Of a stretch of DNA of 64,000 nucleotides, positions 16,168 through 24,994 are shown piece by piece. How positions within the stretch are numbered: position 1 is the first letter of the stretch; each line of letters starts with the position of its first letter. The stretch is from JBCCGI01 sp039029355 (GTDB taxonomy: Bacteria; Planctomycetota; UBA1135; GCA-002686595), in the NCBI GenBank assembly GCA_039029355.1, contig JBCCGI010000037.1, positions 12,954 through 76,953 of the forward strand, in the 5' to 3' direction. A program made the translations under genes and the position numbers. A model generated the notes under the pieces. That model searched no databases. It was not told the DNA's origin and was given only the letters and a program-made list of their open reading frames with translations.

Positions 16168-17223
16168 ATGAAAGCACCCTCGACTCTGTCCTCCCTTCCG
16201 CTCGTCGCCCTCCTCGCCACCGGTGCCTTCGCCCAGGGCGCGGAGGCTGTCTACGACGTCACGTTCGACTCAACCTGGAGCCCCGCGACGCACCCCAGCG
16301 CCTGGCCCGGCCCCAGCGCCCACTACTCTCCGCTGATCGGCGCCACGCACAGCGATGCCATCTCCTTCTGGGAGCCGGGCGGCATCGCCACCAACGGCAT
16401 CGAGGTCATGGCCGAGACCGGCGGCACGTTCGCGCTGACGAACGAGATCAACGCCCAGATCGGCGCCGGGACGGCCGGCGAGATCATCACGGGCGCCGGC
16501 ATCGACAGCCCCGACACGACCACGAGCAGCTTCCGGCTGACCGACGGGCACTCGCAGGTCACCCTCGTCACGATGATCGCGCCCAGCCCCGACTGGTTCG
16601 TCGGCGTGCACGGCCTCGAGCTGTTCCAGAACGGCTCCTGGGTCGACCAGATCACCGTCGACCTCTTCGCCTACGACGCCGGCACCGACAGCGGCCTGTC
16701 GTTCACCTCGGGCAACCAGAACACCTTCCCCCAGGAGCCGATCTCGCTGATGACGAGCGGCCCCTTCTTCGGCACCACGCCGCTCGGCACGTTCACGTTT
16801 ACGCGCGTCGAGAGCGTCGAGCCCTTCGGCTGCGGCACGAACCCCGACGGCTCGCTGACCTTCAACGGCACGCCCTCGATCGGCCAGACCCTGCCGTTCT
16901 CGATCGACGACCCGCTGGGCACCTTCGGCACCCCGTCGTCGACCTTCCTCGCCGTCGGCACGCAGCCGGTCCCGCTGTCGCCCTGTGGCCCGCTGGTTCC
17001 CGGTCTCGGCTTCGGTCCGATCGGCTCGACCGGTGAGCTGCTGGTCAACCCGGCGCTGACCGTCACGGGCTCGCAGTGGAGCGGCTCCCCGGTGCAGGTC
17101 GACCTCGACGTCCCGAGCCTGCCCTCGCTCGTCTCCGCGACGGTCTACGTGCAGGGCGCGCTGGTCGACCCGGCGCTGCAGATCGGTCTGACCCAGGGCT
17201 ACGAGCTGACGATCGGCCTCTAG
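16168..17223 (+). CDS. Secreted spondin-domain protein
   Basis: A 351-residue protein with a signal peptide (to FAQG, about residue 20). Residues about 28-185 match the spondin N-terminal fold: YDVTFDSTWSPATHP, HYSPLIGATH, FWEPGGIATNGIEVMAETG, and APSPDWFVGVHGLELF with the DLFAYDAGTDSG end. The remaining part is a beta-rich module ending VYVQGALVDPALQIGLTQG, like the C-terminal modules of other exported proteins here. In animals spondin domains act in the extracellular matrix; the bacterial role is unknown, and adhesion or matrix binding is inference. Convergent with the next gene over a shared hairpin. Confidence 0.8.
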   Translation: MKAPSTLSSLPLVALLATGAFAQGAEAVYDVTFDSTWSPATHPSAWPGPSAHYSPLIGATHSDAISFWEPGGIATNGIEVMAETGGTFALTNEINAQIGAGTAGEIITGAGIDSPDTTTSSFRLTDGHSQVTLVTMIAPSPDWFVGVHGLELFQNGSWVDQITVDLFAYDAGTDSGLSFTSGNQNTFPQEPISLMTSGPFFGTTPLGTFTFTRVESVEPFGCGTNPDGSLTFNGTPSIGQTLPFSIDDPLGTFGTPSSTFLAVGTQPVPLSPCGPLVPGLGFGPIGSTGELLVNPALTVTGSQWSGSPVQVDLDVPSLPSLVSATVYVQGALVDPALQIGLTQGYELTIGL

Positions 17224-17231
17224 GTCCTGAG

Positions 17232-17276
17232 GCGCGTGGCGCGGAGCACCCGGGGGGGTGGCTCCGTGCCGCGCGC
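17232..17276. terminator. Shared terminator hairpin between convergent genes
   Basis: Arms 17232-17247 and 17261-17276 pair over 16 bp with two G-U positions on one strand. It lies between the spondin gene and the convergent lipoprotein gene, its right arm touching that gene's stop codon. Confidence 0.6.
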
Positions 17277-17779
17277 TACTCTCCTTCCGCGGACAGGGCG
17301 CGGACACGCTCGACCAGATCGGCCGCCAGGTCGTTCGGCACCGGGAAGGAGAGGTTGTACTGCGCCACGCGCCAGTCGCCGGCGACCTTGCGCAGGACGC
17401 CCGAACCGCGCACCTCCCCGTACTTCTCGTTCTGCAGCCGCTCGTCGAACCAGGCGACGTCGCCCCAGGGGCCCAGGAACACGCTCCGCTCGGTCGAGAC
17501 GTAGGTCCAGCCCCGCCCCTGGGAGAAGAAGGGCTCGGCGTAGGCGCGGAACTCCTCTACCGTCCAGCGCTCGGTGGCGTCGGTGCCGTAGAAGACCGCG
17601 CCATCGGCGAAGAGCGCGAAGTAGCGCTCCCCATCGGCCTCGGAGGCCCGCGCGTGCAGGGCGTCCAGCACCGCGTGGACTCGCGGGACCTCGACCGCCT
17701 CATCCACGACCGGGGTAGGAGGGCCGCCGACGCACGCGGCGAGGGGGACCAGGAGGGCCGCGGGTAGGGCTTCTTTCAT
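17276..17779 (-). CDS. Lipoprotein with NTF2/SnoaL-like (DUF4440-type) domain
   Basis: A 167-residue protein. MKEALPAALLVPLAAC gives a good lipobox with Cys16. The mature part (VLDALHARASEADGERYFALF, FYGTDATERWTVEEFRAY, DVAWFDERL, WRVAQYNLSF) has the cone-shaped NTF2-like pattern of calcium/calmodulin kinase association and SnoaL-like proteins. The enzymatic or binding role is unknown. A longer in-frame reading exists upstream but lacks any signal sequence, so the lipobox start was chosen. Divergent from the ABC-F gene. Confidence 0.75.
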   Translation of the reverse strand: MKEALPAALLVPLAACVGGPPTPVVDEAVEVPRVHAVLDALHARASEADGERYFALFADGAVFYGTDATERWTVEEFRAYAEPFFSQGRGWTYVSTERSVFLGPWGDVAWFDERLQNEKYGEVRGSGVLRKVAGDWRVAQYNLSFPVPNDLAADLVERVRALSAEGE

Positions 17780-17849
17780 GGCAGGAGGGTACCGCTCCGC
17801 CCCGGCGCCGTCGCTATCATGCCCGGCTCGGCGCGCCCGAGCGGTCCCT

Positions 17850-19793
17850 ATGAGCGTCCTCCTCGTCACCGGCCTGAAGAAGATCCTAGGCGCCCGCGAA
17901 GTGCTCGCGGGGGCCGATCTGCGCATCGAGGCGGGCGAGCGCGTGGGCTGCGTGGGGCGCAACGGCGAGGGCAAGACGACCCTGCTGCGCATCCTGGAGG
18001 GCGAGGTCCCCCACGACGGCGGCGAGGTCATCATCGCCAAGCGCGCGCGCCTGGGCTACGTGAAGCAGCGGCCGGACTTCCAGCCCGGCGAGACCGTACG
18101 CGGGTACGTCGAAGCCGGTCTCGAGGAGGTCCACCGCGTCGAGCGCGAGCTGGAGGCGCTCGGCGAGTCGATGGGCTCGGCCGAGGGCGAGGAGCTCGAC
18201 CGCCAGGTGCGCCGGCACGGCGAGCTGTCCGAGCGCATGGAGTTCCTGGGCGGCTGGGACGCCGAGCGGCGGATCGAGACGGTGCTGTCGGGCATCGGCC
18301 TGCCCGAGCGCTTCTGGGAGCGCGAGGCCGCGACCCTGTCCGGCGGCGAGAAGAGCCGCACGACGCTGGCGCGCGAGCTGGTCAGCGTGCCGGACCTGTT
18401 GCTCCTCGACGAGCCGACCAACCACCTGGACCTGGCCGGCATCGAGTGGCTGGAGAGCTACCTCCAGGAGATCCACAGCGCCGTGCTGCTCGTCAGCCAC
18501 GACCGGCGCCTGCTCGACCGCGCCTGCGACGCGATCATCGAGCTGGAGCGCGGCCGCATCGCGCGCTACCCGGGCAACTACGGGAAGTACATCGAGCTCA
18601 AGGAAGAGCAGTACCGCGTCGACCTGCGCGCCTACGAGATGCAGCAGGACTTCCTCCGCAAGGAAGATGCCTTCATCAAGAAGCACATGGGCAGCCAGCG
18701 CACCGGCGAGGCCAAGGGCCGGCGCAAGAAGCTCGCCCACGTCGAGCGCCTCGAGCGCCCCTACCACGACGTGCGCAGCCCCGACATCCGGATGGCCTCG
18801 ACGGCGCGCGGCGGCGAGCTGGTCCTGGAGGCCGAAGGCCTGCGCCTGGGCTACGACGACGCCAGCATCCTCGCCGGCGCCGACGTGCGCATCGGGCGCG
18901 GCGAGCGCATCGGCATCGTCGGCCCGAACGGGTCGGGCAAGACGACCCTGATGAAGGCGCTCGCGGACCGCCTCAATCCCCTGGGCGGAACGATCGAGCG
19001 CGGGCACAAGGCCGCGTGCGGCTTCTACGACCAGGAGACGACCGACCTGCGCGAGGACAGCACGATCTACGGCGAGATCCGCCGCGACCACCCGCGGATG
19101 ACGGACGAGGAGGTCAGAAAGCACCTGGCGCGCTTCCTCTTCCGCGGCGGCGACGTCGAGAAGGAGGTCCGCTCGCTGTCGGGCGGCGAGCGCGCACGCG
19201 TCGCGCTGGCGCGCCTCGTGCTGACCGGCCCCTCGTGGCTGGCGCTCGACGAGCCGACCAACCACCTCGACCTGGCCGGCCGCACGGCGCTCGAGGAGAT
19301 GCTGGGCCACTTCGACGGCGCGCTGGTGTGCATCAGCCACGACCGCGCCTTCCTCGACGGCCTCTGTACGACCATCCTCGAGGTGCGCGACGGCGCGGTG
19401 CGCCGCTTCGACGGCAACTACTCCGAGTACCGCCAGGCGCTCCTCGACGAGGAGGCGCAGCGGATGGAGGCGGCCGGGCGCAAGCGCGCCGAGGAGAAGA
19501 AGGCCCGCCGCCAGGAGGAGGAGAAGCGCAAGAAGCAGGCGGCGAAGGCCGCGGCTTCGGGCGCGAAGCCCGCCTCCAAGAGCAAGAAGAAGAAGAACAA
19601 GAACCCCTACCTCCTGAAGAAGATCGAGAGCGCGATCATCGCGCTCGAGGAGGAGCGGGAGACGCTGCTGGCCGAGCTCGGCACCGAGGAGGTCTACCGC
19701 GACCCCGAGGCGCTCAAGGAGCGGCAGTACCGGTTGGCCGAGGTCGAGCGCGACCTGGCCGAGAAGAACCTCGAGTGGGAGGAGTGGGTCTAG
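17850..19793 (+). CDS. uup: ABC-F ATPase, Uup type
   Basis: A 647-residue cytoplasmic protein with two ABC domains and no membrane segment. Walker A motifs are GRNGEGKTT (36-44) and GPNGSGKTT (358-366); both halves have the LSGGE signature and a DEPTNHLDLAG Walker B. The linker between them (LRKEDAFIKKHMGSQRTGEA) is the ABC-F P-site segment, and a Lys-rich stretch leads to a C-terminal coiled coil (IIALEEERETLLAELG, LAEVERDLAEKNLEWEEW), the mark of the Uup subgroup. ABC-F proteins act on ribosomes; Uup is linked to ribosome maintenance and branched-DNA tolerance. argS starts 2 nt after its TAG. Confidence 0.88.
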   Translation: MSVLLVTGLKKILGAREVLAGADLRIEAGERVGCVGRNGEGKTTLLRILEGEVPHDGGEVIIAKRARLGYVKQRPDFQPGETVRGYVEAGLEEVHRVERELEALGESMGSAEGEELDRQVRRHGELSERMEFLGGWDAERRIETVLSGIGLPERFWEREAATLSGGEKSRTTLARELVSVPDLLLLDEPTNHLDLAGIEWLESYLQEIHSAVLLVSHDRRLLDRACDAIIELERGRIARYPGNYGKYIELKEEQYRVDLRAYEMQQDFLRKEDAFIKKHMGSQRTGEAKGRRKKLAHVERLERPYHDVRSPDIRMASTARGGELVLEAEGLRLGYDDASILAGADVRIGRGERIGIVGPNGSGKTTLMKALADRLNPLGGTIERGHKAACGFYDQETTDLREDSTIYGEIRRDHPRMTDEEVRKHLARFLFRGGDVEKEVRSLSGGERARVALARLVLTGPSWLALDEPTNHLDLAGRTALEEMLGHFDGALVCISHDRAFLDGLCTTILEVRDGAVRRFDGNYSEYRQALLDEEAQRMEAAGRKRAEEKKARRQEEEKRKKQAAKAAASGAKPASKSKKKKNKNPYLLKKIESAIIALEEERETLLAELGTEEVYRDPEALKERQYRLAEVERDLAEKNLEWEEWV

Positions 19794-19795
19794 CG

Positions 19796-21562
19796 ATGCA
19801 GCATCTGCACGACGCGGTGGCGACGGCGGTGAGGACGGCGCTCGCCGAGCGCGGTCAGGACATGGAGCGCGAGGCGATCGACGAGCTGCTCGAGTTCCCG
19901 CAGAAGCGCGAGCTCGGCGACGTCGCGTTCCCGTGCTTCGCGCTCGCGAAGGTGCTGCGCCAGGCGCCGCCCAAGATCGCGGCCGAGCTCGCCGCGTCGA
20001 TCGCGGCCGAAGCCCCCATCGCCCGCGTCGAGGCGGCCGGGCCCTACCTCAACTTCTACGCCGACTGCAGCGCGGTGCTCGCGTCGCTGCTCGGGGCGCT
20101 CGACGACGGGAGCTTCGACGCCTCCGCGCGCACCGCGGCGCCGCAGAAGGTGATGATCGAGTTCTCGCAGCCGAACACCCACAAGGTGTTTCACGTCGGC
20201 CACCTCCGCAACGTCGCGGTGGGCGATGCGCTGCAGCGGGTGCACCGCCTGCGCGGGCACGACGTCGTCGCGGCGAACTACTACGGCGACTTCGGCATCG
20301 ACGTGGCCAAGTGCCTGTGGGGCCTCGAGACGCGCGCGGACCGGACTCCGCCGGAGACCGACCGCTGCACCTGGCTCGGCAAGATCTACGTCGAGGCCAA
20401 CGACCGCATCAAGGCGGCCAAGGAGGAGGGCGGCGACGCCCTGCCGACGATCATGGCGCGCCTCAAGGAGATCCTCGAGCTCATCAAGGCCGGCGATCCG
20501 GAGCTGAGCGAGCGCTACCAGACCACCCGGGACTGGTGCCTGGACGAGTTCGCCGAGATCTACCGCTGGCTCGACGTGCACTTCGACCGCGACTTCTTCG
20601 AGTCCGACCTCGAGGAGCCGGCCCAGGCCATCGTCGACCGCTTCCTGGAGTCGGGCGTCTTCGTCCCGAGCCAGGGTGCGATCATCTGCGACCTCGAGGA
20701 AGAGGGCCTCGGAGCGGCGCTGGTCCGCAAGACCGACGGCACCAGCCTCTACCTGACCTGGGACCTCTACCTGGCCCAGGTCAAGTTCGAGGAGTACGAG
20801 GTCGAGCGCTCGCTCTACGTCGTGGGCACCGAGCAGTCGCACCACTTCCGCCAGCTGTTCGCGACGCTGGCGCGCATGGGCTACGAGCGCGCCGCGGACT
20901 GCCGCCACGTCCCCTACGAGCTCGTCATGCTGCCCGAAGGCAAGATGTCGAGCCGGGCCGGCAACGTGGTGTACTTCGAGGCCTTGCGCGCCTCGATCAC
21001 CGCCGCGATCGAGGACAAGATGCGCTCCGGCGACGGGCCCGAGCGCTCCGGCTGGTCGGAGGAGCACTGGAACGAGACCGTCCACCGCGTGACGCTCGCG
21101 TGCCTGCGCTACGGGATGCTCAAGGCGTCGAACACCACGCGCGTGGTCTTCGACCTCGACGCCTGGACCAGCCCCGAGGGCAACACCGGTGCGTACCTCC
21201 TGTACGGACTGGCGCGGGCCTCCAGCATCCTGCGCAAGGCCGATGCGCCGAAGAGCGCCGACCTGGCGGGCGCCGCCGCGTCGTCCGAGGACTTCGGCGT
21301 GGACGCCGAGCGCATGCTGCTCGGGCATCTGATGCTCTACCCCCGCACCCTGGCGGCGGTGGAGCGGACCTGCGACCCCTCGCTGCTCGCGACCTACGTC
21401 TACGAGGGCGCCAAGCTCTTCAGCCGCTTCTACCACGACTGCCCGGTGCTCCAGGCGGAGTCCCCGGTGCGGGAAGCCCGCCTCGGCCTGGTCCACGCCG
21501 GGCGCGAGATCCTGGGGCGGGGTCTGCAGGCCATCGGCATCGAGCCGGTGGACGAGATGTAG
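19796..21562 (+). CDS. argS: Arginyl-tRNA synthetase
   Basis: A 588-residue class-I synthetase that charges tRNA-Arg. It has the N-terminal Add-1 domain (LLEFPQKRELGDVAFPCF), the nucleotide motif SQPNTHKVFHVGHLRN with HVGH at 133-136, the ArgRS signature NYYGDFGIDVAKCL, a KMSSRAG loop at 383-389 in place of KMSKS, and the C-terminal DALR anticodon-binding helices (YLLYGLARASSILRKA). Length is typical. It starts 2 nt after uup and ends in TAG, so the two are very probably co-transcribed. Confidence 0.95.
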   Translation: MQHLHDAVATAVRTALAERGQDMEREAIDELLEFPQKRELGDVAFPCFALAKVLRQAPPKIAAELAASIAAEAPIARVEAAGPYLNFYADCSAVLASLLGALDDGSFDASARTAAPQKVMIEFSQPNTHKVFHVGHLRNVAVGDALQRVHRLRGHDVVAANYYGDFGIDVAKCLWGLETRADRTPPETDRCTWLGKIYVEANDRIKAAKEEGGDALPTIMARLKEILELIKAGDPELSERYQTTRDWCLDEFAEIYRWLDVHFDRDFFESDLEEPAQAIVDRFLESGVFVPSQGAIICDLEEEGLGAALVRKTDGTSLYLTWDLYLAQVKFEEYEVERSLYVVGTEQSHHFRQLFATLARMGYERAADCRHVPYELVMLPEGKMSSRAGNVVYFEALRASITAAIEDKMRSGDGPERSGWSEEHWNETVHRVTLACLRYGMLKASNTTRVVFDLDAWTSPEGNTGAYLLYGLARASSILRKADAPKSADLAGAAASSEDFGVDAERMLLGHLMLYPRTLAAVERTCDPSLLATYVYEGAKLFSRFYHDCPVLQAESPVREARLGLVHAGREILGRGLQAIGIEPVDEM

Positions 21563-21786
21563 GCCGCGGCGAGGCGCGCGGGGCCGCGGAGGGGGCCGCC
21601 AGGCCCTTGTACCGACCGCCGCGATCGCTATTAGTAGTTGGAAGCGAGACCTCGCGTGCCGCGTGGCGGGTGGGGAATTGCGGGGCGGGCCTCAAGCGGG
21701 TCATGCCCTCGGCCGAAACCAGACACGGCGGCCCCCCCCCGGCGCCCCCCTTTTCGCCGGCGAGGCCCCGCCCCCAGGAGGAGTTC

Positions 21787-22299
21787 GTGATCGAGCGCTA
21801 CATCCGCGACGTGCCCGACTTTCCGAAGCCGGGGATCCTGTTCAAGGACATCACGCCGCTGCTGCAGGACCCCGAGGGCCTCGCGCTGTCCATCGACCTC
21901 CTCGAGCAGGCCATCGACCCCGCGTCCTACGACCTGGTCTGCGGGATCGAGTCGCGCGGGTTCATCTTCGGCACGGCGCTCGCCAAGCAGGTGGGCAAGG
22001 GCTTCATCCCGATCCGCAAGCCGGGCAAGCTGCCGTGGAAGACCGCCTCGGAGTCCTACGAGCTGGAATACGGCAAGGACACCATCGAGATCCACGTCGA
22101 CGCGGTGAACGACCAGCAGCGGCGCGTGCTCGTCGTCGACGACCTCCTGGCCACCGGCGGCACCATGGAGGCCGCGCTGAAGCTGGTCCGCAAGATCGGC
22201 GGCGACCCGGTGGCCTGCGCGGTCGTGATCGAGCTCAGCTTCCTTCCCGGCCGGGAGAAGCTGGGCGACATTCCGGTCCACGCGTTGGTTCAGGTCTGA
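21787..22299 (+). CDS. apt: Adenine phosphoribosyltransferase
   Basis: A 170-residue enzyme of purine salvage that makes AMP from adenine and PRPP. Landmarks are FPKPGILFKDITPLL near the N-terminus, GIESRGFIFG, the flexible loop RKPGKLPWKT, and the PRPP loop VLVVDDLLATGGT. The start is a GTG preceded by AGGAGGAG with good spacing; no ATG lies in a suitable place. The 224-nt spacer after argS contains a run of ten C residues but no recognisable element. Stop is TGA. Confidence 0.93.
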   Translation: MIERYIRDVPDFPKPGILFKDITPLLQDPEGLALSIDLLEQAIDPASYDLVCGIESRGFIFGTALAKQVGKGFIPIRKPGKLPWKTASESYELEYGKDTIEIHVDAVNDQQRRVLVVDDLLATGGTMEAALKLVRKIGGDPVACAVVIELSFLPGREKLGDIPVHALVQV

Positions 22300-22395
22300 T
22301 TTGACGCCCAAGTTTTCCCCCCAGATGGCCGACACCCGTAAACCGCCCTTTGAGGAGACCCCGCACCGGCCCCGCGGGGACAGGCGGTAAAGCCG

Positions 22396-23520
22396 ATGGC
22401 GTCGAAGAAAAAGAGCACGGGTAAGGCGGACAAGACGGCGAAGAAGGCCGCCAAGAAGAGCTCGGCCAAAAAAGCGCCCGCGAAAGCGCCCGCAAAGAAG
22501 GCCGCCAAGAAAGCGACCGCGAAGAAGGCCGCCAAGAAGGCGCCGGCCAAGAAGGTCGCCGCGAAGAAGCCGGCGGCGAAGAAGGCAACGGTGAAGAAGC
22601 CCGTCACGAAGGCGCCCGCGAAGACGACGGCCGCAAAGACCACCGCGGCCAAGCCGGTCGCCAAGAAGGCGCCGGCCAAGAAGGCCGCCAAGAAGACGAC
22701 CAAGAAGGGGTCGACCGGCGACCCGACGCTCGACGAAGCCCCGACCGAGGAGCTCTGGACGCTCTACCGTAAGGAGGCCGACGCGGTGAAGGGCGTCGGC
22801 TCGCCGCGGCTCGACGAGCTCCGCAACGCGCTGATCGAGCGGCACTACCCGCTGGTGCGCTACATCGCCGAGCGCCTGCTGCAGACGCTGCCCAAGTCGA
22901 TCGAGCTCGACGACCTGATCAGCGCCGGCCTGTTCGGCCTGATGGACGCCATCCGAGGCTTCGACGCGAGCCGCGGGATCAAGTTCAAGACCTACTGCTC
23001 GACGCGTATCCGCGGCGCGATCCTGGACCAGCTCCGCTCCCAGGACTGGGTCCCGCGCCTGGTCCGCCTCAAGGCGACCAAGATCGAGCGCGCGCTGCAG
23101 AAGCTGACCGCCGAGTTCGGCCGCGAGCCCACCCACGCCGAGCTGGCGCGCAACCTGGAGATGGAGCACGACACGCTCGTGATGGAGATCCAGGAGGCCC
23201 GCGCCAAGACCATGTTCTCCCTCTCGGAGAAGTGGGAGGACGACGACGGCTCGGTCGAGAAGGTCGAGGTCCTGGAGGACCGCACCGCGATCGACCCCGT
23301 CGGCGAGCTGAACCGCCGCGACCTGATGGGCTTCATCACCCGCTCCCTGACCCACAAGGAGCGGTTCATCATCGAGCAGTACTATCAGTACGGCCACACG
23401 ATGCGCGAGATCGGCGAGATGCTGGCCCTCACCGAGAGCCGCGTCTGCCAGATCCACTCGAACGTGATGGGGCGCCTCAAGAGCCTGCTCGGGCAGCGCG
23501 TCAGCCACCTGATCGTCTGA
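22396..23520 (+). CDS. FliA/WhiG-type sigma factor with lysine/alanine-rich histone-H1-like N-terminal tail
   Basis: A 374-residue RNA polymerase sigma-70-family protein. Residues about 120-374 are a complete group-3 sigma: region 2 (ALIERHYPLVRYIAERL, LISAGLFGLMDAIRGFD, RIRGAILDQLRSQDWVPR), region 3 (about 222-270) and region 4 with HTH (SLTHKERFIIEQYYQYG, HTMREIGEMLALTESRVCQIH). In front lies a tail of about 105 residues made of AKKA/AKKAP repeats, with 40 lysines, like the C-terminal tails of bacterial histone-H1-like proteins (HU-extended, HC1). Such a tail is not usual in this sigma family. It may bind DNA or RNAP surfaces non-specifically. No flagellar or anti-sigma gene is nearby. Stop is TGA. 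Confidence 0.88.
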   Translation: MASKKKSTGKADKTAKKAAKKSSAKKAPAKAPAKKAAKKATAKKAAKKAPAKKVAAKKPAAKKATVKKPVTKAPAKTTAAKTTAAKPVAKKAPAKKAAKKTTKKGSTGDPTLDEAPTEELWTLYRKEADAVKGVGSPRLDELRNALIERHYPLVRYIAERLLQTLPKSIELDDLISAGLFGLMDAIRGFDASRGIKFKTYCSTRIRGAILDQLRSQDWVPRLVRLKATKIERALQKLTAEFGREPTHAELARNLEMEHDTLVMEIQEARAKTMFSLSEKWEDDDGSVEKVEVLEDRTAIDPVGELNRRDLMGFITRSLTHKERFIIEQYYQYGHTMREIGEMLALTESRVCQIHSNVMGRLKSLLGQRVSHLIV

Positions 23521-23577
23521 CGACGAGAGAGAGGGAGCGCCCCACGCCCCCTCTCCGGCCGGTCCCGGGAGCTCCGC

Positions 23578-24366
23578 CTACTCGGGGCGCATGGCGGCCA
23601 CGGCTTCCTTGGTCGTCACCACGCCGTTCGCCATGAAGTGGAAGTTCGTCAGGGCGGCCCGATAGCCGTCCCCGAGCTCCTCGGTGATCGCCGCGGCCGT
23701 GCCGTCGGAGACGACCGTCACGTCGAAGCCCTGCTCCAGGAGCTCGCGCAGGTGCGACTCGGTGCACAGGTTGGCCGACATGCCGGCGAGCACGACGCGG
23801 TCGATCCCCCGCTTGCGCAGCTGCAGCACGAGGTCGTTCGTCTCCGGGCCGTACACCTTGTGCGGACTGGTGACGACGGTCGCGCCATCTTCGATGTAGG
23901 GCTTGTAGCGCTCGAGCCAATCGGCGCCCGAGCCCTTGAAGCCGTCAAGCACGAGCGGCCCCGGACGGTCGAACATCCCGATGTCGTGCATCATGGCTTC
24001 GAGCGCCCCCTCGAACTTCCAGCCGTGGTCGTGCGGGTAGTAGTAGTGCGGCGAGACGAACACCGGGATGCCGGCCGCCTTCGCCGTCTTGAAGAGGGTC
24101 TCGAGGTTCTCGACGGTGTTGTTCGCGGTGACGCTGTCCCCGACGACCCCCCACGTCACCCCGTCGGGGCTGAGGAAGTCGTTCTGAGGGTCGGTGACGA
24201 CGAGCGCCGTGCGTCCGTCGTCGAAGCGCAGCTCGCTAGCTTGGGTGGAGGTCTCTTCGGAGGGCGGGGTCACGGGGTCCTTGGAAGAGGCCCCGCCTCC
24301 CCCGGTCACCCCAAGGGTGGTCGCGGCGAGCAGGGCGGGAGCGCTGATGGCGATGGCGGTCTTCAT
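23578..24366 (-). CDS. Exported isochorismatase-family cysteine hydrolase
   Basis: A 262-residue protein with an N-terminal signal segment (MKTAIAISAPALLAATTLGV) and a Ser/Thr-rich linker. The catalytic triad of the family is intact: Asp59 in VVTDPQNDF, Lys170 in SPHKVYG, and Cys201 in SANLCTESHLRE with the preceding cis-peptide-type LAGMSAN. Members hydrolyse amides or vinyl ethers such as nicotinamide, N-carbamoylsarcosine or isochorismate. Substrate cannot be assigned. It is the last gene of a minus-strand group behind a PfpI-like gene and an ECF sigma gene, 48 nt after the latter. Confidence 0.82.
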   Translation of the reverse strand: MKTAIAISAPALLAATTLGVTGGGGASSKDPVTPPSEETSTQASELRFDDGRTALVVTDPQNDFLSPDGVTWGVVGDSVTANNTVENLETLFKTAKAAGIPVFVSPHYYYPHDHGWKFEGALEAMMHDIGMFDRPGPLVLDGFKGSGADWLERYKPYIEDGATVVTSPHKVYGPETNDLVLQLRKRGIDRVVLAGMSANLCTESHLRELLEQGFDVTVVSDGTAAAITEELGDGYRAALTNFHFMANGVVTTKEAVAAMRPE

Positions 24367-24414
24367 GGTTCTCTCTTGTTCTGGTTCGGGGAAACGCGTC
24401 GCGGAACGGGGCCG

Positions 24415-24978
24415 CTACGCGGGGATCGGAAGGCGCGCTCCGCCAAGGGATGCGCGGAGCGCGGCGAGAGCGCGCGAGTAGCGCTTGCGCACGGCGGCCT
24501 CGCTGCGGCCGACGATGCGCGCGATCGAGTCGAAGGAGAGCCCCTCGAAGCCGCGCAGCTGCACCACGACGCGGCTGACCTCGGGCAGCCCGTCGACGGC
24601 GGCGCGCAGGCGCACGAGGATCTCGTCGCGCTCGGACAGAGGCTCGTCCTCCGCGACCGGCGCGTGGTCGGCGAACCAGCTCGGCTCGACCTGCGAGGCC
24701 CGCGAGGTGGCGCGGTACTCACGGGAGCGCCAGTAGTCGCGGAGGCGGTTCGCGGCGATGCGGAACACCCAGGGGTCGAGGGCACGCGCCGGGTCGTAGG
24801 ACGGCAGCGCGCGGTGGATGCGCAGGAACACCTCTTGGACGAGGTCCTCCGCCAGGTGCTCGGCTCCGACCGACCTCCTCACGAAGGCGTAGAGCCGGTC
24901 GAAGTAGAGCTCGAAGAAGCGCTCGAGGGCGGCGGGCTCACGGTCGCGGAGGCGCTGGGCGAAGGCGATGGAAGTCAT
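24415..24978 (-). CDS. ECF-type RNA polymerase sigma factor
   Basis: A 187-residue protein with sigma region 2 (LERFFELYFDRLYAFVRRSV, AEDLVQEVFLRIHRALPSYD, LDPWVFRIAANRLRDYWRS) and region 4 (DGLPEVSRVVVQLRGFEGLS, IARIVGRSEAAVRKRYSRALAAL). No region 3, as expected for ECF factors. No anti-sigma gene adjoins it; instead it sits between a PfpI-like gene (16 nt upstream) and an exported isochorismatase (48 nt downstream). Start ATG chosen at the first Met before the FAQRLRDRE helix. Confidence 0.88.
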   Translation of the reverse strand: MTSIAFAQRLRDREPAALERFFELYFDRLYAFVRRSVGAEHLAEDLVQEVFLRIHRALPSYDPARALDPWVFRIAANRLRDYWRSREYRATSRASQVEPSWFADHAPVAEDEPLSERDEILVRLRAAVDGLPEVSRVVVQLRGFEGLSFDSIARIVGRSEAAVRKRYSRALAALRASLGGARLPIPA

Positions 24979-24994
24979 GGTGGGATCGGTGTGC

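Noticed and set aside
17819..19795. Fusion of argS to a long upstream in-frame extension
   Set aside because: The extension is the out-of-frame shadow of the ABC-F gene; argS has its own ATG at 19796 and a normal length from there.
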